Part shown: positions 38,793 through 47,095 of the stretch, piece by piece
How the letters are laid out: every line of letters starts with the position of its first letter
Numbering within the stretch: position 1 is the first letter of the stretch
Assembly (NCBI GenBank): GCA_030696345.1
Contig: JAUYSK010000016.1
Location: 310,001-374,000 of the forward strand
Direction of reading: 5' to 3'
DNA length: 64,000 nucleotides
Source of the DNA: Azonexus sp.
Lineage (GTDB): Bacteria > Pseudomonadota > Gammaproteobacteria > Burkholderiales > Rhodocyclaceae
Made by a program: the position numbers and the translations under genes
Notes under the pieces: model-generated
The model's input: the letters and a program-made list of their open reading frames with translations, nothing else
The model's database searches: none
Told to the model about the DNA's origin: nothing

Positions 38793-40439
38793 ATGCGCAT
38801 CACGCTTGTTCACCCCGCAGGTTTCAATTTTGTACCGGGGCAGCCCGATTTTTCCGTACTGGCCAATCGCATGCCACCGATCGGCATCATGCAACTGGCC
38901 TCCTGGCTGGAAAAATTTGGTCACAGCGTGCAATTGCACGACTGTCTCGGACCCTATGCTCCGCCGACCATTGCTGAAAACGCCGAAATTGTGCTGGCGA
39001 CCGACCCGGAAATGGTTGGTTTTTCAGCGACGACTTCAGGTTTCATGGACGCCGTGGAAATTGCCGCCTATATCCGGGAGCGTCGTCCTGAAATAAAAAT
39101 CACTTTCGGTAACGTCCATGTTTCATCGCTCGGTGCACCTATCCTCGAACACTTTCCGGAAATTGACTATCTGGTGATTGGCGAAGGCGAAGGCGCTTTG
39201 CTTGATCTGGCGGATGGCAAACCGCTGAAAGAAATCGGCAACCTGATCTATCGCAACGAGCAGGGGAAGATCGTCGTCAATCCCCGCCGGGACCGCATTC
39301 TCGATCTCGACGAACTGCCTTTCCCGGCCTACGAAAAGCTCGCCGGTTTCCCGCACGCCTATCACCTGCCGCTGTTTGCCTACGAAAAGCGTTACGGCGC
39401 GACGATGATCACCTCACGCGGTTGCCCCTATACCTGTTCCTTCTGCGACCGCACGGTGTTCGAACGGCTCTACAAGACCAACTCGGCGCAATACACCTAC
39501 GATCACATGAAGTACCTGCGGGATAACTTCGGGGTTTATCACATCAACATGTACGACGACCTATTCACTGCCAAGAAGCAGCGGGTCATGGATCTTTGCG
39601 AACTGCTGATTGAAAAACCGCTCGGAATTCAATGGAATTGCGCAATCCGTACCGGTCACACTTCCGACGAAATGCTGGCCCAGCTGAAGAAGGCCGGCGT
39701 GCTGATGGTCTCGATGGGTGTCGAATCGGCTGATCCGGCGATGATGGAACGCCACAAGGCTGGTGTCACTCTCGAAGCCGTGCGCGACACGGTCAAGCAG
39801 ATACACGCTGCTGGCATGCGGGCCAAGGGACTGTTCATTTTCGGCATGCCGGGAGAAACACCGGAAACGGTCAAGGTCACCAGCGATTTCGTTCTCTCGC
39901 TTGAACTCGACGAGATGAACATGACAAAGTTCAGCCCGCTGCATGGCGCGCCGATCTGGGATGAATGCGCCAGCAATGTTTCCGGCGACTTCATCGAGGA
40001 CTGGCGCCTGATGAATTGTCTGAATTTTGTTTTCCTGCCGCATGGATTTTCCTCGCGTGAGGAGATGGACGCGCTCTACAACTGGCACGTCAAGCGCTTT
40101 TACGACAGCAAAGGGTATCGCCGGCGCTTTGCCAAGCGTTTGTGGGCGCATCGCTGGAGCCTTTGGCATGTCATCAAGCATCTGCCCGAGACCATCGCAG
40201 CAGCCCGGTACTTCAGCTCCAACAAGGAACAGCTGGAGAAAGCCAAACGTGAATTTGCGCTGCACCCGCGTCAGCCGGTCGGCCTCAAACCCTTCCTCAG
40301 TCCGGATTTGCAGGTTGATAACATCGTTTCGATGTCCCCGATCAAGATTTCGCGGCGGGATGCGATGAAAACTGTGATTCAGGCGGTTGAAGAATCAAGC
40401 GCCTGTTGCACGCCACCGGCATTGCAGGCGGCGGTATAA
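38793..40439 (+). CDS. B12-binding domain radical SAM protein (BchE/P-methylase-like)
   Basis: 548-residue enzyme. The N-terminal third is a cobalamin-binding fold (VGFSATTSGFMDAVEIAAYI and FGNVHVSSLGAPILEHFP). The radical SAM core carries the [4Fe-4S] cysteines Cys211, Cys215 and Cys218 in GCPYTCSFCD and a GMPGETPETV segment. Such proteins methylate unactivated carbon or carry out cyclisations; the substrate is unknown. A cysteine pair occurs at the C-terminus (SSACCTPP). A GAGGAAAAG ribosome-binding site precedes the ATG. Its position at the head of the plus-strand arm suggests a tailoring role or a nearby independent pathway. Confidence 0.88.
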   Translation: MRITLVHPAGFNFVPGQPDFSVLANRMPPIGIMQLASWLEKFGHSVQLHDCLGPYAPPTIAENAEIVLATDPEMVGFSATTSGFMDAVEIAAYIRERRPEIKITFGNVHVSSLGAPILEHFPEIDYLVIGEGEGALLDLADGKPLKEIGNLIYRNEQGKIVVNPRRDRILDLDELPFPAYEKLAGFPHAYHLPLFAYEKRYGATMITSRGCPYTCSFCDRTVFERLYKTNSAQYTYDHMKYLRDNFGVYHINMYDDLFTAKKQRVMDLCELLIEKPLGIQWNCAIRTGHTSDEMLAQLKKAGVLMVSMGVESADPAMMERHKAGVTLEAVRDTVKQIHAAGMRAKGLFIFGMPGETPETVKVTSDFVLSLELDEMNMTKFSPLHGAPIWDECASNVSGDFIEDWRLMNCLNFVFLPHGFSSREEMDALYNWHVKRFYDSKGYRRRFAKRLWAHRWSLWHVIKHLPETIAAARYFSSNKEQLEKAKREFALHPRQPVGLKPFLSPDLQVDNIVSMSPIKISRRDAMKTVIQAVEESSACCTPPALQAAV

Positions 40440-40470
40440 TCCGCGGTTGCTTATTGGGGGATAGCACTCG

Positions 40471-41106
40471 ATGAAAATCAGGGTTTTTCGGCCGTTGACC
40501 GTAGCAGCTTTTATCAGCGTGCTGGCGGTTGGCTGTGGCGGAAATTCCGGAGAATCGGGTAGTGAAGAAATCCGGTCTTCGGTGCAGAGCAAGAAGGCCG
40601 AAACCCCCGCTCGCAGTGGCTATGCCTGCTGCAATCTGCATTACGAAGGCGACTTGATCAGCGATGCCAATCTTTCCCAGCTGGCCTTCATCGCCGCTGG
40701 AACACCGATCAAGCTGAAAAGTATTGATGGTTATCGCGCCAGCATTGAGGTCGATGGCAAGCCGATGCGGCTGGGGCATGACTATGGTCGGGCGGAAGAA
40801 TCCACCGAACAATGGATCAACAAGCTGATTGTGCTGGAAGACCCCCGACTGAAGATGGCCAAGTATCCGCCTGTTTTCCGCAAAGCAATCGAGGCCGGCA
40901 AGTTGATGAAGGGGATGACCAAGGAACAGGTCATCATGGCGGTCGGGCACCCGCAGACCAATGAAAATCCGAAGCTGGATGGTCCTTACTGGCGCTACTG
41001 GTGGTCCAGTTTTGGCCCGTATTACGTGTATTGGTCAGGCAACAAGGTAAGCAAGATTGAAGGTCACTCGGAAACGGTTAGCCAGATGACCTACAAAGGC
41101 AAATAA
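40471..41106 (+). CDS. Putative outer-membrane lipoprotein (SmpA/OmlA-like C-terminus)
   Basis: Lipoprotein of 211 residues with a signal peptide ending at AVGC (about residue 22). After a Ser/Glu-rich linker comes a mature domain with an isolated Cys-Cys pair (GYACCNLHYEGD) and, near residues 145-165, MKGMTKEQVIMAVGHPQTNE, which resembles the MTxxQVxxxLGxP motif of SmpA/BamE-like proteins. The function is unknown; it sits between the radical SAM gene and the halogenase-like gene, so it may help in export or surface attachment of the product. Confidence 0.8.
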   Translation: MKIRVFRPLTVAAFISVLAVGCGGNSGESGSEEIRSSVQSKKAETPARSGYACCNLHYEGDLISDANLSQLAFIAAGTPIKLKSIDGYRASIEVDGKPMRLGHDYGRAEESTEQWINKLIVLEDPRLKMAKYPPVFRKAIEAGKLMKGMTKEQVIMAVGHPQTNENPKLDGPYWRYWWSSFGPYYVYWSGNKVSKIEGHSETVSQMTYKGK

Positions 41107-41144
41107 TTCTTCGTCACCACAGAGAAACCGATAGGCTTGAATCC

Positions 41145-42479
41145 ATGGAACAGCAAACGCAGCAAACTGAACGTCAAAAATGTGATGTTCTGGTTATCGG
41201 AGGGGGCCCCGCCGGAACAACCATTGCGCCGTTATTGGCTGAAAAGGGTTACCACGTGGTGCTGCTGGAAAAGGCGCGACATCCGCGGTTTCACATTGGC
41301 GAATCGCTGTTGCCAGCCAATTTGCCACTCTTCGAGCAGATGGGCATCGCCGAAGAGGTCAAGGCCATCGGCATGGTCAAGCCGGGTGCCGAGTTCGTTT
41401 CGCCGCACCACGACATGCCCCAGTGTTTCCAGTTCGCGGATGCCTGGAACAAGTCTATGCCCCATGCCTATCAGGTCAAGCGGGACGAATTCGATACCAT
41501 CCTGATCCGCAACGCCGAGAAAAAGGGCGTCGAAGTTCACGAAAACTGTAAAGCCAAGGCGGTCAATTTTCTGCCGGACAACACGGCAGTGATTCGTGCC
41601 CAGCATGACGATGGTGAGGAATTCGAGTGGAATGCCCGCTTCGTGGTTGATGCTTCCGGCCGTGACACCTTCCTGGCGAACCGTTTCCAGATCAAGCACC
41701 GCAATCCGAAACACAACAGCTCGGCGATCTATGGCCATTTCACCGGTGCCAAGCGGCACGAAGGCCAGGCCGCGGGCAACATCACCATTTTCTGGTTTGA
41801 ACACGGCTGGTTCTGGTTCATTCCGATGATGAATGACACCACCAGTGTCGGCATGGTGACCTGGCCGTACTACATGAAAACCATCGGCGAGCGGAATATC
41901 GAGCAGTTCCTGATGGATGGCATTGCCATGTGCCCGGCACTGAGCGAGCGCATGAAAGAAGCGATTTTGGTGAACAAGGTCGAGGCGACCGGCAATTTCT
42001 CCTATGTTTCCGAGCGCAATCATGGTTCAAATTACCTGCTGCTTGGCGACGCCTACGCCTTCATCGACCCGGTGTTCTCGTCTGGCGTATTGCTCGCCAT
42101 GAACAGTGGCGTGCTTGGTGCCGAGGCAATCGATACCTGTCTCAGGACGCCGGCCAAGGCTGCTGCGGCACTGAAGCGCTTTGATGCGCTGATGAAGCAT
42201 GGTCCGAAGGAATTCTCATGGTTCATCTATCGGGTGACCAACCCGATCATGCGTGATTTCTTCATGTATCCGAAAAACATCTTCCGTGTGAAAGAAGCTT
42301 TGCTTTCGGTCCTGGCCGGCGACATTTTTGGCAAGACGCCGATCTGGCGTTCAATCAAAATGTTCAAACTGCTCTACTACATCGCCAACATTATTCAGCC
42401 GAAGCGTGCTTATGCCGGCTGGAAACGTCGGCACTTCAATATTCGTCCGGTCGAAGTTCCTGCTGTCTATAACGCCTAG
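41145..42479 (+). CDS. FAD-dependent oxidoreductase, tryptophan-halogenase-like
   Basis: Flavoprotein of 444 residues with the FAD-binding loop GGGPAGTTIAPLLAEKG and the second motif GDAYAFIDPVFSSG. Two signatures of flavin-dependent halogenases are visible: WxWxIP as GWFWFIP (Trp222, Trp224, Ile226, Pro227) and a lysine in GESLLPANL...GMVKPGAEF, namely Lys79, placed like the catalytic lysine. Relatives with these motifs also include non-halogenating oxidoreductases. In a pigment locus it may halogenate or otherwise oxidise the aryl ring. Its stop TAG shares a base with the GTG of the chorismatase gene. Confidence 0.83.
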   Translation: MEQQTQQTERQKCDVLVIGGGPAGTTIAPLLAEKGYHVVLLEKARHPRFHIGESLLPANLPLFEQMGIAEEVKAIGMVKPGAEFVSPHHDMPQCFQFADAWNKSMPHAYQVKRDEFDTILIRNAEKKGVEVHENCKAKAVNFLPDNTAVIRAQHDDGEEFEWNARFVVDASGRDTFLANRFQIKHRNPKHNSSAIYGHFTGAKRHEGQAAGNITIFWFEHGWFWFIPMMNDTTSVGMVTWPYYMKTIGERNIEQFLMDGIAMCPALSERMKEAILVNKVEATGNFSYVSERNHGSNYLLLGDAYAFIDPVFSSGVLLAMNSGVLGAEAIDTCLRTPAKAAAALKRFDALMKHGPKEFSWFIYRVTNPIMRDFFMYPKNIFRVKEALLSVLAGDIFGKTPIWRSIKMFKLLYYIANIIQPKRAYAGWKRRHFNIRPVEVPAVYNA

Positions 42480-43504
42480 TGAATCTGCAACTGATTTCCC
42501 AGCCAATTGAGTTCTTCCCGGCAGCGCCCGTTTCACGTGAAACAAAGGGCGTGCTGGGTGGTGCCCTGCTCGGGAATCAAACGGACGTTACCTTGCCGGA
42601 GTGGCCGGTGCAACGCATTTTTGCCCCGTTGCTCGGGTCTACCGCAGCAGTCGTTCAGGAAACCTGGCTGGCTTGCTTGCCTCCGGTTTCAGGCAATGAC
42701 GAAGGTATCGCCTGGTGTCGGGTCGGCAATTTGTTGTACGGCGTGATCGAGATGGACGAAACGGTCTTTGCCGACTCGGCGGTTTGCTCTCCGTTGCAGG
42801 CAGCCAGTGAAGAAGCCTACCGACGCATTTTTCGTCTGATCGAAGCGCAGCAGTTGCCACATCTGTGGCGTGTCTGGAATTATCTGGCGGATATCACCGG
42901 CGAGAGCCATGGCCTGGAGCGCTACCGCCAGTTCAATATTGGCCGCCAGGATGCCTTTCTCGATTTCTCCCGGGGCGCTACCGGCAATGTGCCGGCTGCC
43001 TGCGCCATCGGCTTGCTCGAAGGCCCGTTATCCATTGCCTTCATGGCCGGCGATCAGCCAGCGGTGCCGGTGGAAAATCCGCGGCAGGTCAGTGCTTATT
43101 ACTATCCCACTACTTATGGTCCGCGTAGTCCGACCTTTTCGCGGGCGGTGCTGGTTTATCTGCCGGGTCAGGAAATCCTCTTCATTTCCGGCACGGCGAG
43201 CATTGTTGGTCACCAGACGGTACATCCGGATGATGTTGTCGGTCAGTGCAAGGAAGCGCTGGCCAATGTCGCGGCTGTGGTCGCCGAGGCCAATCGCCTC
43301 AATCGTTCCAGTCCTTATGTGCTGGGCGAGATGTCCTGCCGGGTTTACATCCGGCATGCCAAGGATTTTCCGTTGGTGAAAGAAACGCTGATCCCGCTGA
43401 TCGGACCGGCAACTGAAATTGTTTATGTGCAGGCGGATATTTGCCGGCACGATTTATTGCTGGAAATCGAGGCAACGGCCTCACATATGCTGGGGAATTG
43501 TTGA
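42479..43504 (+). CDS. Chorismatase (FkbO/Hyg5/XanB2-like)
   Basis: 341-residue protein resembling chorismatases, which convert chorismate to hydroxybenzoates or dihydroxycyclohexadiene carboxylate plus pyruvate. The C-terminal half shows RidA-like features (LVYLPGQEILFISGTASIVGHQ, RVYIRHAKDFP). In Xanthomonas the XanB2 enzyme supplies 3- and 4-hydroxybenzoate for xanthomonadin, so here it would make the starter for an aryl polyene. The start is GTG sharing one base with the preceding stop. The N-terminus (APVSRETKG) is partly dictated by a parS-like site at 42529-42544. The exact product cannot be read from sequence. Confidence 0.85.
   Translation: MNLQLISQPIEFFPAAPVSRETKGVLGGALLGNQTDVTLPEWPVQRIFAPLLGSTAAVVQETWLACLPPVSGNDEGIAWCRVGNLLYGVIEMDETVFADSAVCSPLQAASEEAYRRIFRLIEAQQLPHLWRVWNYLADITGESHGLERYRQFNIGRQDAFLDFSRGATGNVPAACAIGLLEGPLSIAFMAGDQPAVPVENPRQVSAYYYPTTYGPRSPTFSRAVLVYLPGQEILFISGTASIVGHQTVHPDDVVGQCKEALANVAAVVAEANRLNRSSPYVLGEMSCRVYIRHAKDFPLVKETLIPLIGPATEIVYVQADICRHDLLLEIEATASHMLGNC
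42529..42544. other. parS-like centromere site 4
   Basis: CGTTTCACGTGAAACA contains the full palindromic core GTTTCACGTGAAAC; it is embedded in the chorismatase reading frame as VSRET, about 9 kb to the right of dnaA. Confidence 0.88.
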
Positions 43505-44352
43505 TGGCCATGCCGAAAAAGAACTGGATTGCCCGCCTGGCAGCAATTGGGCTTCTTGCCTTTTCCGTTACAGCGCAAGCCGCCGAAGAAAAGCCGTTGT
43601 GGGAAGTCGGGGCTGGCGTCGCAGCTTTCAGCTTCCCGATGTATCGCGGTTCTGATCAGACCAACAATTTTCTGATGCCTGTGCCGCTTTTTACCTATCA
43701 CGGTGATTTCTTCAAGGCTGACCGCCACGGTATCCGTGGCAGCTTTTTTGACTCCGACTTCGTTGATCTGACGGTTAGCTTTGCCTTGTCGCCACCAGTG
43801 GCTAGCAAGGATATCAATGCCCGCACCGGCATGACCGACCTCGAAGCGACTTTCGAAATCGGCCCGCAGGTGGATCTCACCTTCTGGCGTTCGGAAAACC
43901 GGGCGCGCTTCGTCAAACTGCTGATGCCGCTGCGTGCCGCTTTTACCGTTGAAGGCTCTCCCAAGGATATCGGCTGGGTATTTCATCCCAAGCTGAACAT
44001 GGATATCACCGACCTCCCGAACCTGCCCGGCTGGAATCTCGGCATGCTGGCCGGGCCGCTGTTCGGCGACAAGCGCCAGCACGCCTACTATTATTCGGTT
44101 GAATCGCAATACGCCACGATGGGCCGCCCGGCCTATGAAGCCAAGGCCGGTTATGCCGGCATGCAGTTTCTGGTTTCGATGTCCAAGCGCTTTCCCAAAT
44201 ACTGGGTGGGCAGCTTTGTCCGCTATGACAACCTGAGCGGTGCCGCTTTCGAAGACAGTCCGATGGTTCGCCAGAAAGATTACTTTGCAGCCGGTCTGGT
44301 CGTTACCTGGATTATTGGTGAATCGTCGACGCGCGTGATGGTGAATGACTGA
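43504..44352 (+). CDS. MipA/OmpV family outer-membrane protein
   Basis: 282-residue beta-barrel protein of the MipA/OmpV group. The ATG at 43504 (TGATG overlap with the preceding stop) gives a good signal peptide (WIARLAAIGLLAFSVTAQA); the longer reading starting upstream was rejected. The sequence alternates hydrophobic and polar residues, starts with WEVGAGVAAFSFPMYRGSDQ and ends with a short terminal beta strand. Members are porin-like or scaffold proteins; in this locus it may help place the pigment in the outer membrane. Confidence 0.9.
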   Translation: MAMPKKNWIARLAAIGLLAFSVTAQAAEEKPLWEVGAGVAAFSFPMYRGSDQTNNFLMPVPLFTYHGDFFKADRHGIRGSFFDSDFVDLTVSFALSPPVASKDINARTGMTDLEATFEIGPQVDLTFWRSENRARFVKLLMPLRAAFTVEGSPKDIGWVFHPKLNMDITDLPNLPGWNLGMLAGPLFGDKRQHAYYYSVESQYATMGRPAYEAKAGYAGMQFLVSMSKRFPKYWVGSFVRYDNLSGAAFEDSPMVRQKDYFAAGLVVTWIIGESSTRVMVND

Positions 44353-45133
44353 TACGCGGCACGCAGGCAATCCGCTGTGGATTGCCTACGAATATGTCGC
44401 CATGGTCATCGGACTGGGCTCTCTTGCAGTTATCTGTCTCGGCTGGTTGCCCTTCGCGCTGATTTTCAATCCGGTGCTACCGAGGCATATCGGGCAGCGC
44501 TGGGGCCGCTACATGATCATGGATGGCTTTCAGACCTATCTGAATGTACTCCGACGCTTTTGTGCCTGTCGATTCGACCTTACCGAACTTGATCAGCTAC
44601 GCAGCGAAGGCGCCCTGATTCTCGCCGCCAACCACCCATCCCTGCTTGATGCCGTGATGATCACTTCCCGCCTGCCCAATGCGGTATGCGTGATGAAAGC
44701 ATCGCTCATGGACAATATCCTGTTCGGTGCCGCGGCGCGGCTGGCGCGATACATTCGCAACAATGCCCCACTGGAAATGATTCTCAACGCCCGCGAGGAA
44801 TTGCAGGGCGGCGCGCATCTGGTGATTTTCCCCGAAGGCACGCGCACCGCGAATTTTCCGATTGATGTCTGTACGCCCAGCACGGCACTGATTTCCGGGC
44901 GCACGAAAATTCCGGTTCAGACACTGCTGATCGAGTATTCCGTACCCTATCTCGGCAAGGCCTGGCCGCTCTGGAAGCGTCCACCACTGCCGCTGATTTG
45001 CCGCATCCGTCTGGGTCGTCGCTTTCCGCCGCCGGAGAACATCACCGGCTTTACCCGTGAGCTCGAAGCTTATTTCCGCGAGCAACTGGAAATGGGCCAA
45101 AAAGGCACGTTGACCGCAGTAATTGCCGCCTGA
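44345..45133 (+). CDS. Lysophospholipid acyltransferase (1-acylglycerol-3-phosphate type)
   Basis: Membrane-associated acyltransferase of 262 residues. The catalytic HxxxxD motif is seen in NHPSLLD (about residue 99) and the phosphate-binding motif in FPEGTR (about 162). An N-terminal hydrophobic segment near residues 15-45 anchors it. The ATG lies 8 nt inside the upstream gene. In aryl-polyene loci such enzymes attach the polyene to a glycerol or lipid anchor; with the adjacent GT2 it would form the lipid-transfer unit. Confidence 0.92.
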   Translation: MTDTRHAGNPLWIAYEYVAMVIGLGSLAVICLGWLPFALIFNPVLPRHIGQRWGRYMIMDGFQTYLNVLRRFCACRFDLTELDQLRSEGALILAANHPSLLDAVMITSRLPNAVCVMKASLMDNILFGAAARLARYIRNNAPLEMILNAREELQGGAHLVIFPEGTRTANFPIDVCTPSTALISGRTKIPVQTLLIEYSVPYLGKAWPLWKRPPLPLICRIRLGRRFPPPENITGFTRELEAYFREQLEMGQKGTLTAVIAA

Positions 45134-45143
45134 TTCCATCGCC

Positions 45144-45899
45144 ATGCCTGAAGTTTCCCGCACCCATCTGGTTCTGATTCCCAGTTACAACCCCGGCCCG
45201 AAAGTGATTGATACGGTCCGCGCCGCGCTGGCGCAGTGGTCGCCGGTCTGGGTAGTGGTCGATGGCAGTACCGACGGCAGCGCCGAGCGTCTGCTGGCGT
45301 TGAGTGATGAGGTCGAAGGCTTGCACGTCATTGTCCTGCCCGAAAATCGCGGCAAGGGCGCCGCCGTGCTGGAAGGTATCAGCCAGGCTGCCAAGGCCGG
45401 CTATACCCATGCTTTGACCATGGATTCGGATGGTCAGCATCCAGCTGACCTGATTCCGGCCTTCATGGCCGCTTCGCAGAAACAACCTGAGACGATGGTT
45501 CTTGGCAAACCGGTTTTTGCGGCTGACGCCCCGGCCCTGCGTGTCAATGGCCGCAAGGTGTCGAACGGTTGGGCCAATCTGGAAACGTTGTGGATGGGCA
45601 TCGGCGATTCGCTCTATGGCTTTCGCGTATATCCGATTGCGCCGCTTCGGCGCGTTATGCAGGCCAATCGTTTCATGCGCCGCTTCGATTTTGACCCGGA
45701 AGCCGTCGTTCGCCTTTGCTGGGCAGGCGTTCGGCCGATCAATATTGACGCTCCGGTACGTTACTTCCGGGCCGATGAAGGCGGTGTTTCGCATTTTCGC
45801 TACCTGCGCGACAACACCCTGCTGACCTGGATGCATACCCGTCTGTTTCTGGGCTTTCTGTTGCGCCTGCCGCTACTGTTGCTGAGGAAACTGAAGTGA
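45144..45899 (+). CDS. Family 2 glycosyltransferase
   Basis: GT-A fold glycosyltransferase of 251 residues. The ATG at 45144 was preferred over a TTG at 45123 because it starts right before the first strand HLVLIPSYNPG. Motifs include VVVDGSTDGSAE and the metal-binding DSDGQHP with ENRGKGAAVLEG between. A hydrophobic C-terminus ([18 protein letters not shown]) suggests membrane contact. It likely adds a sugar or acts with the acyltransferase upstream in anchoring the pigment. Confidence 0.92.
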   Translation: MPEVSRTHLVLIPSYNPGPKVIDTVRAALAQWSPVWVVVDGSTDGSAERLLALSDEVEGLHVIVLPENRGKGAAVLEGISQAAKAGYTHALTMDSDGQHPADLIPAFMAASQKQPETMVLGKPVFAADAPALRVNGRKVSNGWANLETLWMGIGDSLYGFRVYPIAPLRRVMQANRFMRRFDFDPEAVVRLCWAGVRPINIDAPVRYFRADEGGVSHFRYLRDNTLLTWMHTRLFLGFLLRLPLLLLRKLK

Positions 45900-47095
45900 A
45901 CGTTACCGAAATCTTCCTGATCGCCATGGCGATCATCTTCACCGTGCCTTATCTGATCTGGCGGGTCGGCAAGACCGACTATTACGCGCCGCTGGTCGTC
46001 GTGCAGATCATCACCGGCATTCTGCTCGGCCCGGGCATCCTCGGTCGGGCCTTTCCCGATTACTACGCCTTCGTTTTCAATCCGACGGTGGTGCAGTCGC
46101 TGAACGGCATTGCCTGGTGGGCGGTCATGTTGTTCGTGATGATTGCCGGTGTCGAGCTTGATCTCAAAAAAGCCTGGGCCCACCGCCGCGAGAGTGGCAT
46201 TACGGCGGGACTGGCGCTTGGTACGCCGTTGCTTTTCGGTTGTGCTGCCGCCGCGCTGATGCTCGGTTTCGACGGCTGGATGGGCCCGAAAGCAATGACC
46301 TGGCAGTTCGTTGTTGGCGTCGGCATGGCTTGCGCCGTAACTGCCCTGCCCATCCTGATCCTGCTGATGGAAAAGCTGGCAGTGCTGCGGCAGCCGATCG
46401 GCCAGCGCATCCTGCGTTACGCCAGCCTCGACGACATCGCCATCTGGGGCGTGCTGGCGCTGATCCTGATGGACTGGGAGCGCATCGGCCGCCAACTGGT
46501 CTTTTTGATTACCTTTAGCGTTGCCGCCTATCTGTTTCACAAGCTGATGCAGCGCCTAAGCGAGAGTGATCGTTGGTACGTCGCGCTGATCTGGCTGGCC
46601 GTGGTCGCTTTCGGTGCCGACTGGGCCGGGCTGCATTTCATGGTTGGCGCCTTCTTGGCCGGGGCGGTCATGGAAGCGGAATGGTTTGATCAGGAAAAAA
46701 TGGACATGATGCGGCACCATGTACTGCTGGTCATCATGCCGGTTTTCTTCCTCAGTACCGGCTTGCGGACGAATTGGGCGGTCGGTGGTGAAGCGGTCTT
46801 TGTCGCCGCCGCCCTGCTGCTGGCAGCCTCAATCGCCGGCAAGCTGATCGGCATCCGGATCGCCGGCAGGATACTCAACTGGGCGCCCGGTGAGGCAAGC
46901 ATCATCGGTTGGCTGCTACAGACCAAGGCGCTGATCATGATCATTTTTGCCAATATTCTGCTCGACAAGCAGATCATAACGAGCGAAGCTTTTACCGCGC
47001 TGCTCTTGATGGCTGTGGTCAGTACCATGCTGACCGTGCCGATGGTTGCCCCTAAACTCGCACGGATGAAGGAAATCATTTTCCGGAGTAATTGA
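45896..47095 (+). CDS. Cation:proton antiporter (CPA2 family)
   Basis: Polytopic protein of 399 residues with about 12 hydrophobic helices, of the monovalent cation:proton antiporter-2 group. GTG start overlaps the GT2 stop as GTGA. Core segments such as [24 protein letters not shown], the acidic [12 protein letters not shown] and FFLSTGLRT match the family. No TrkA-N regulatory domain follows. It may serve pH or ion balance, perhaps energising pigment export; whether it belongs to the pathway is uncertain. Confidence 0.9.
   Translation: MNVTEIFLIAMAIIFTVPYLIWRVGKTDYYAPLVVVQIITGILLGPGILGRAFPDYYAFVFNPTVVQSLNGIAWWAVMLFVMIAGVELDLKKAWAHRRESGITAGLALGTPLLFGCAAAALMLGFDGWMGPKAMTWQFVVGVGMACAVTALPILILLMEKLAVLRQPIGQRILRYASLDDIAIWGVLALILMDWERIGRQLVFLITFSVAAYLFHKLMQRLSESDRWYVALIWLAVVAFGADWAGLHFMVGAFLAGAVMEAEWFDQEKMDMMRHHVLLVIMPVFFLSTGLRTNWAVGGEAVFVAAALLLAASIAGKLIGIRIAGRILNWAPGEASIIGWLLQTKALIMIIFANILLDKQIITSEAFTALLLMAVVSTMLTVPMVAPKLARMKEIIFRSN

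Noticed and set aside
41253..41262. CACGTG core inside the flavoprotein gene as a further parS
   Set aside because: Flanks (ACCACGTGGT) do not match the parS arms; ordinary coding sequence.
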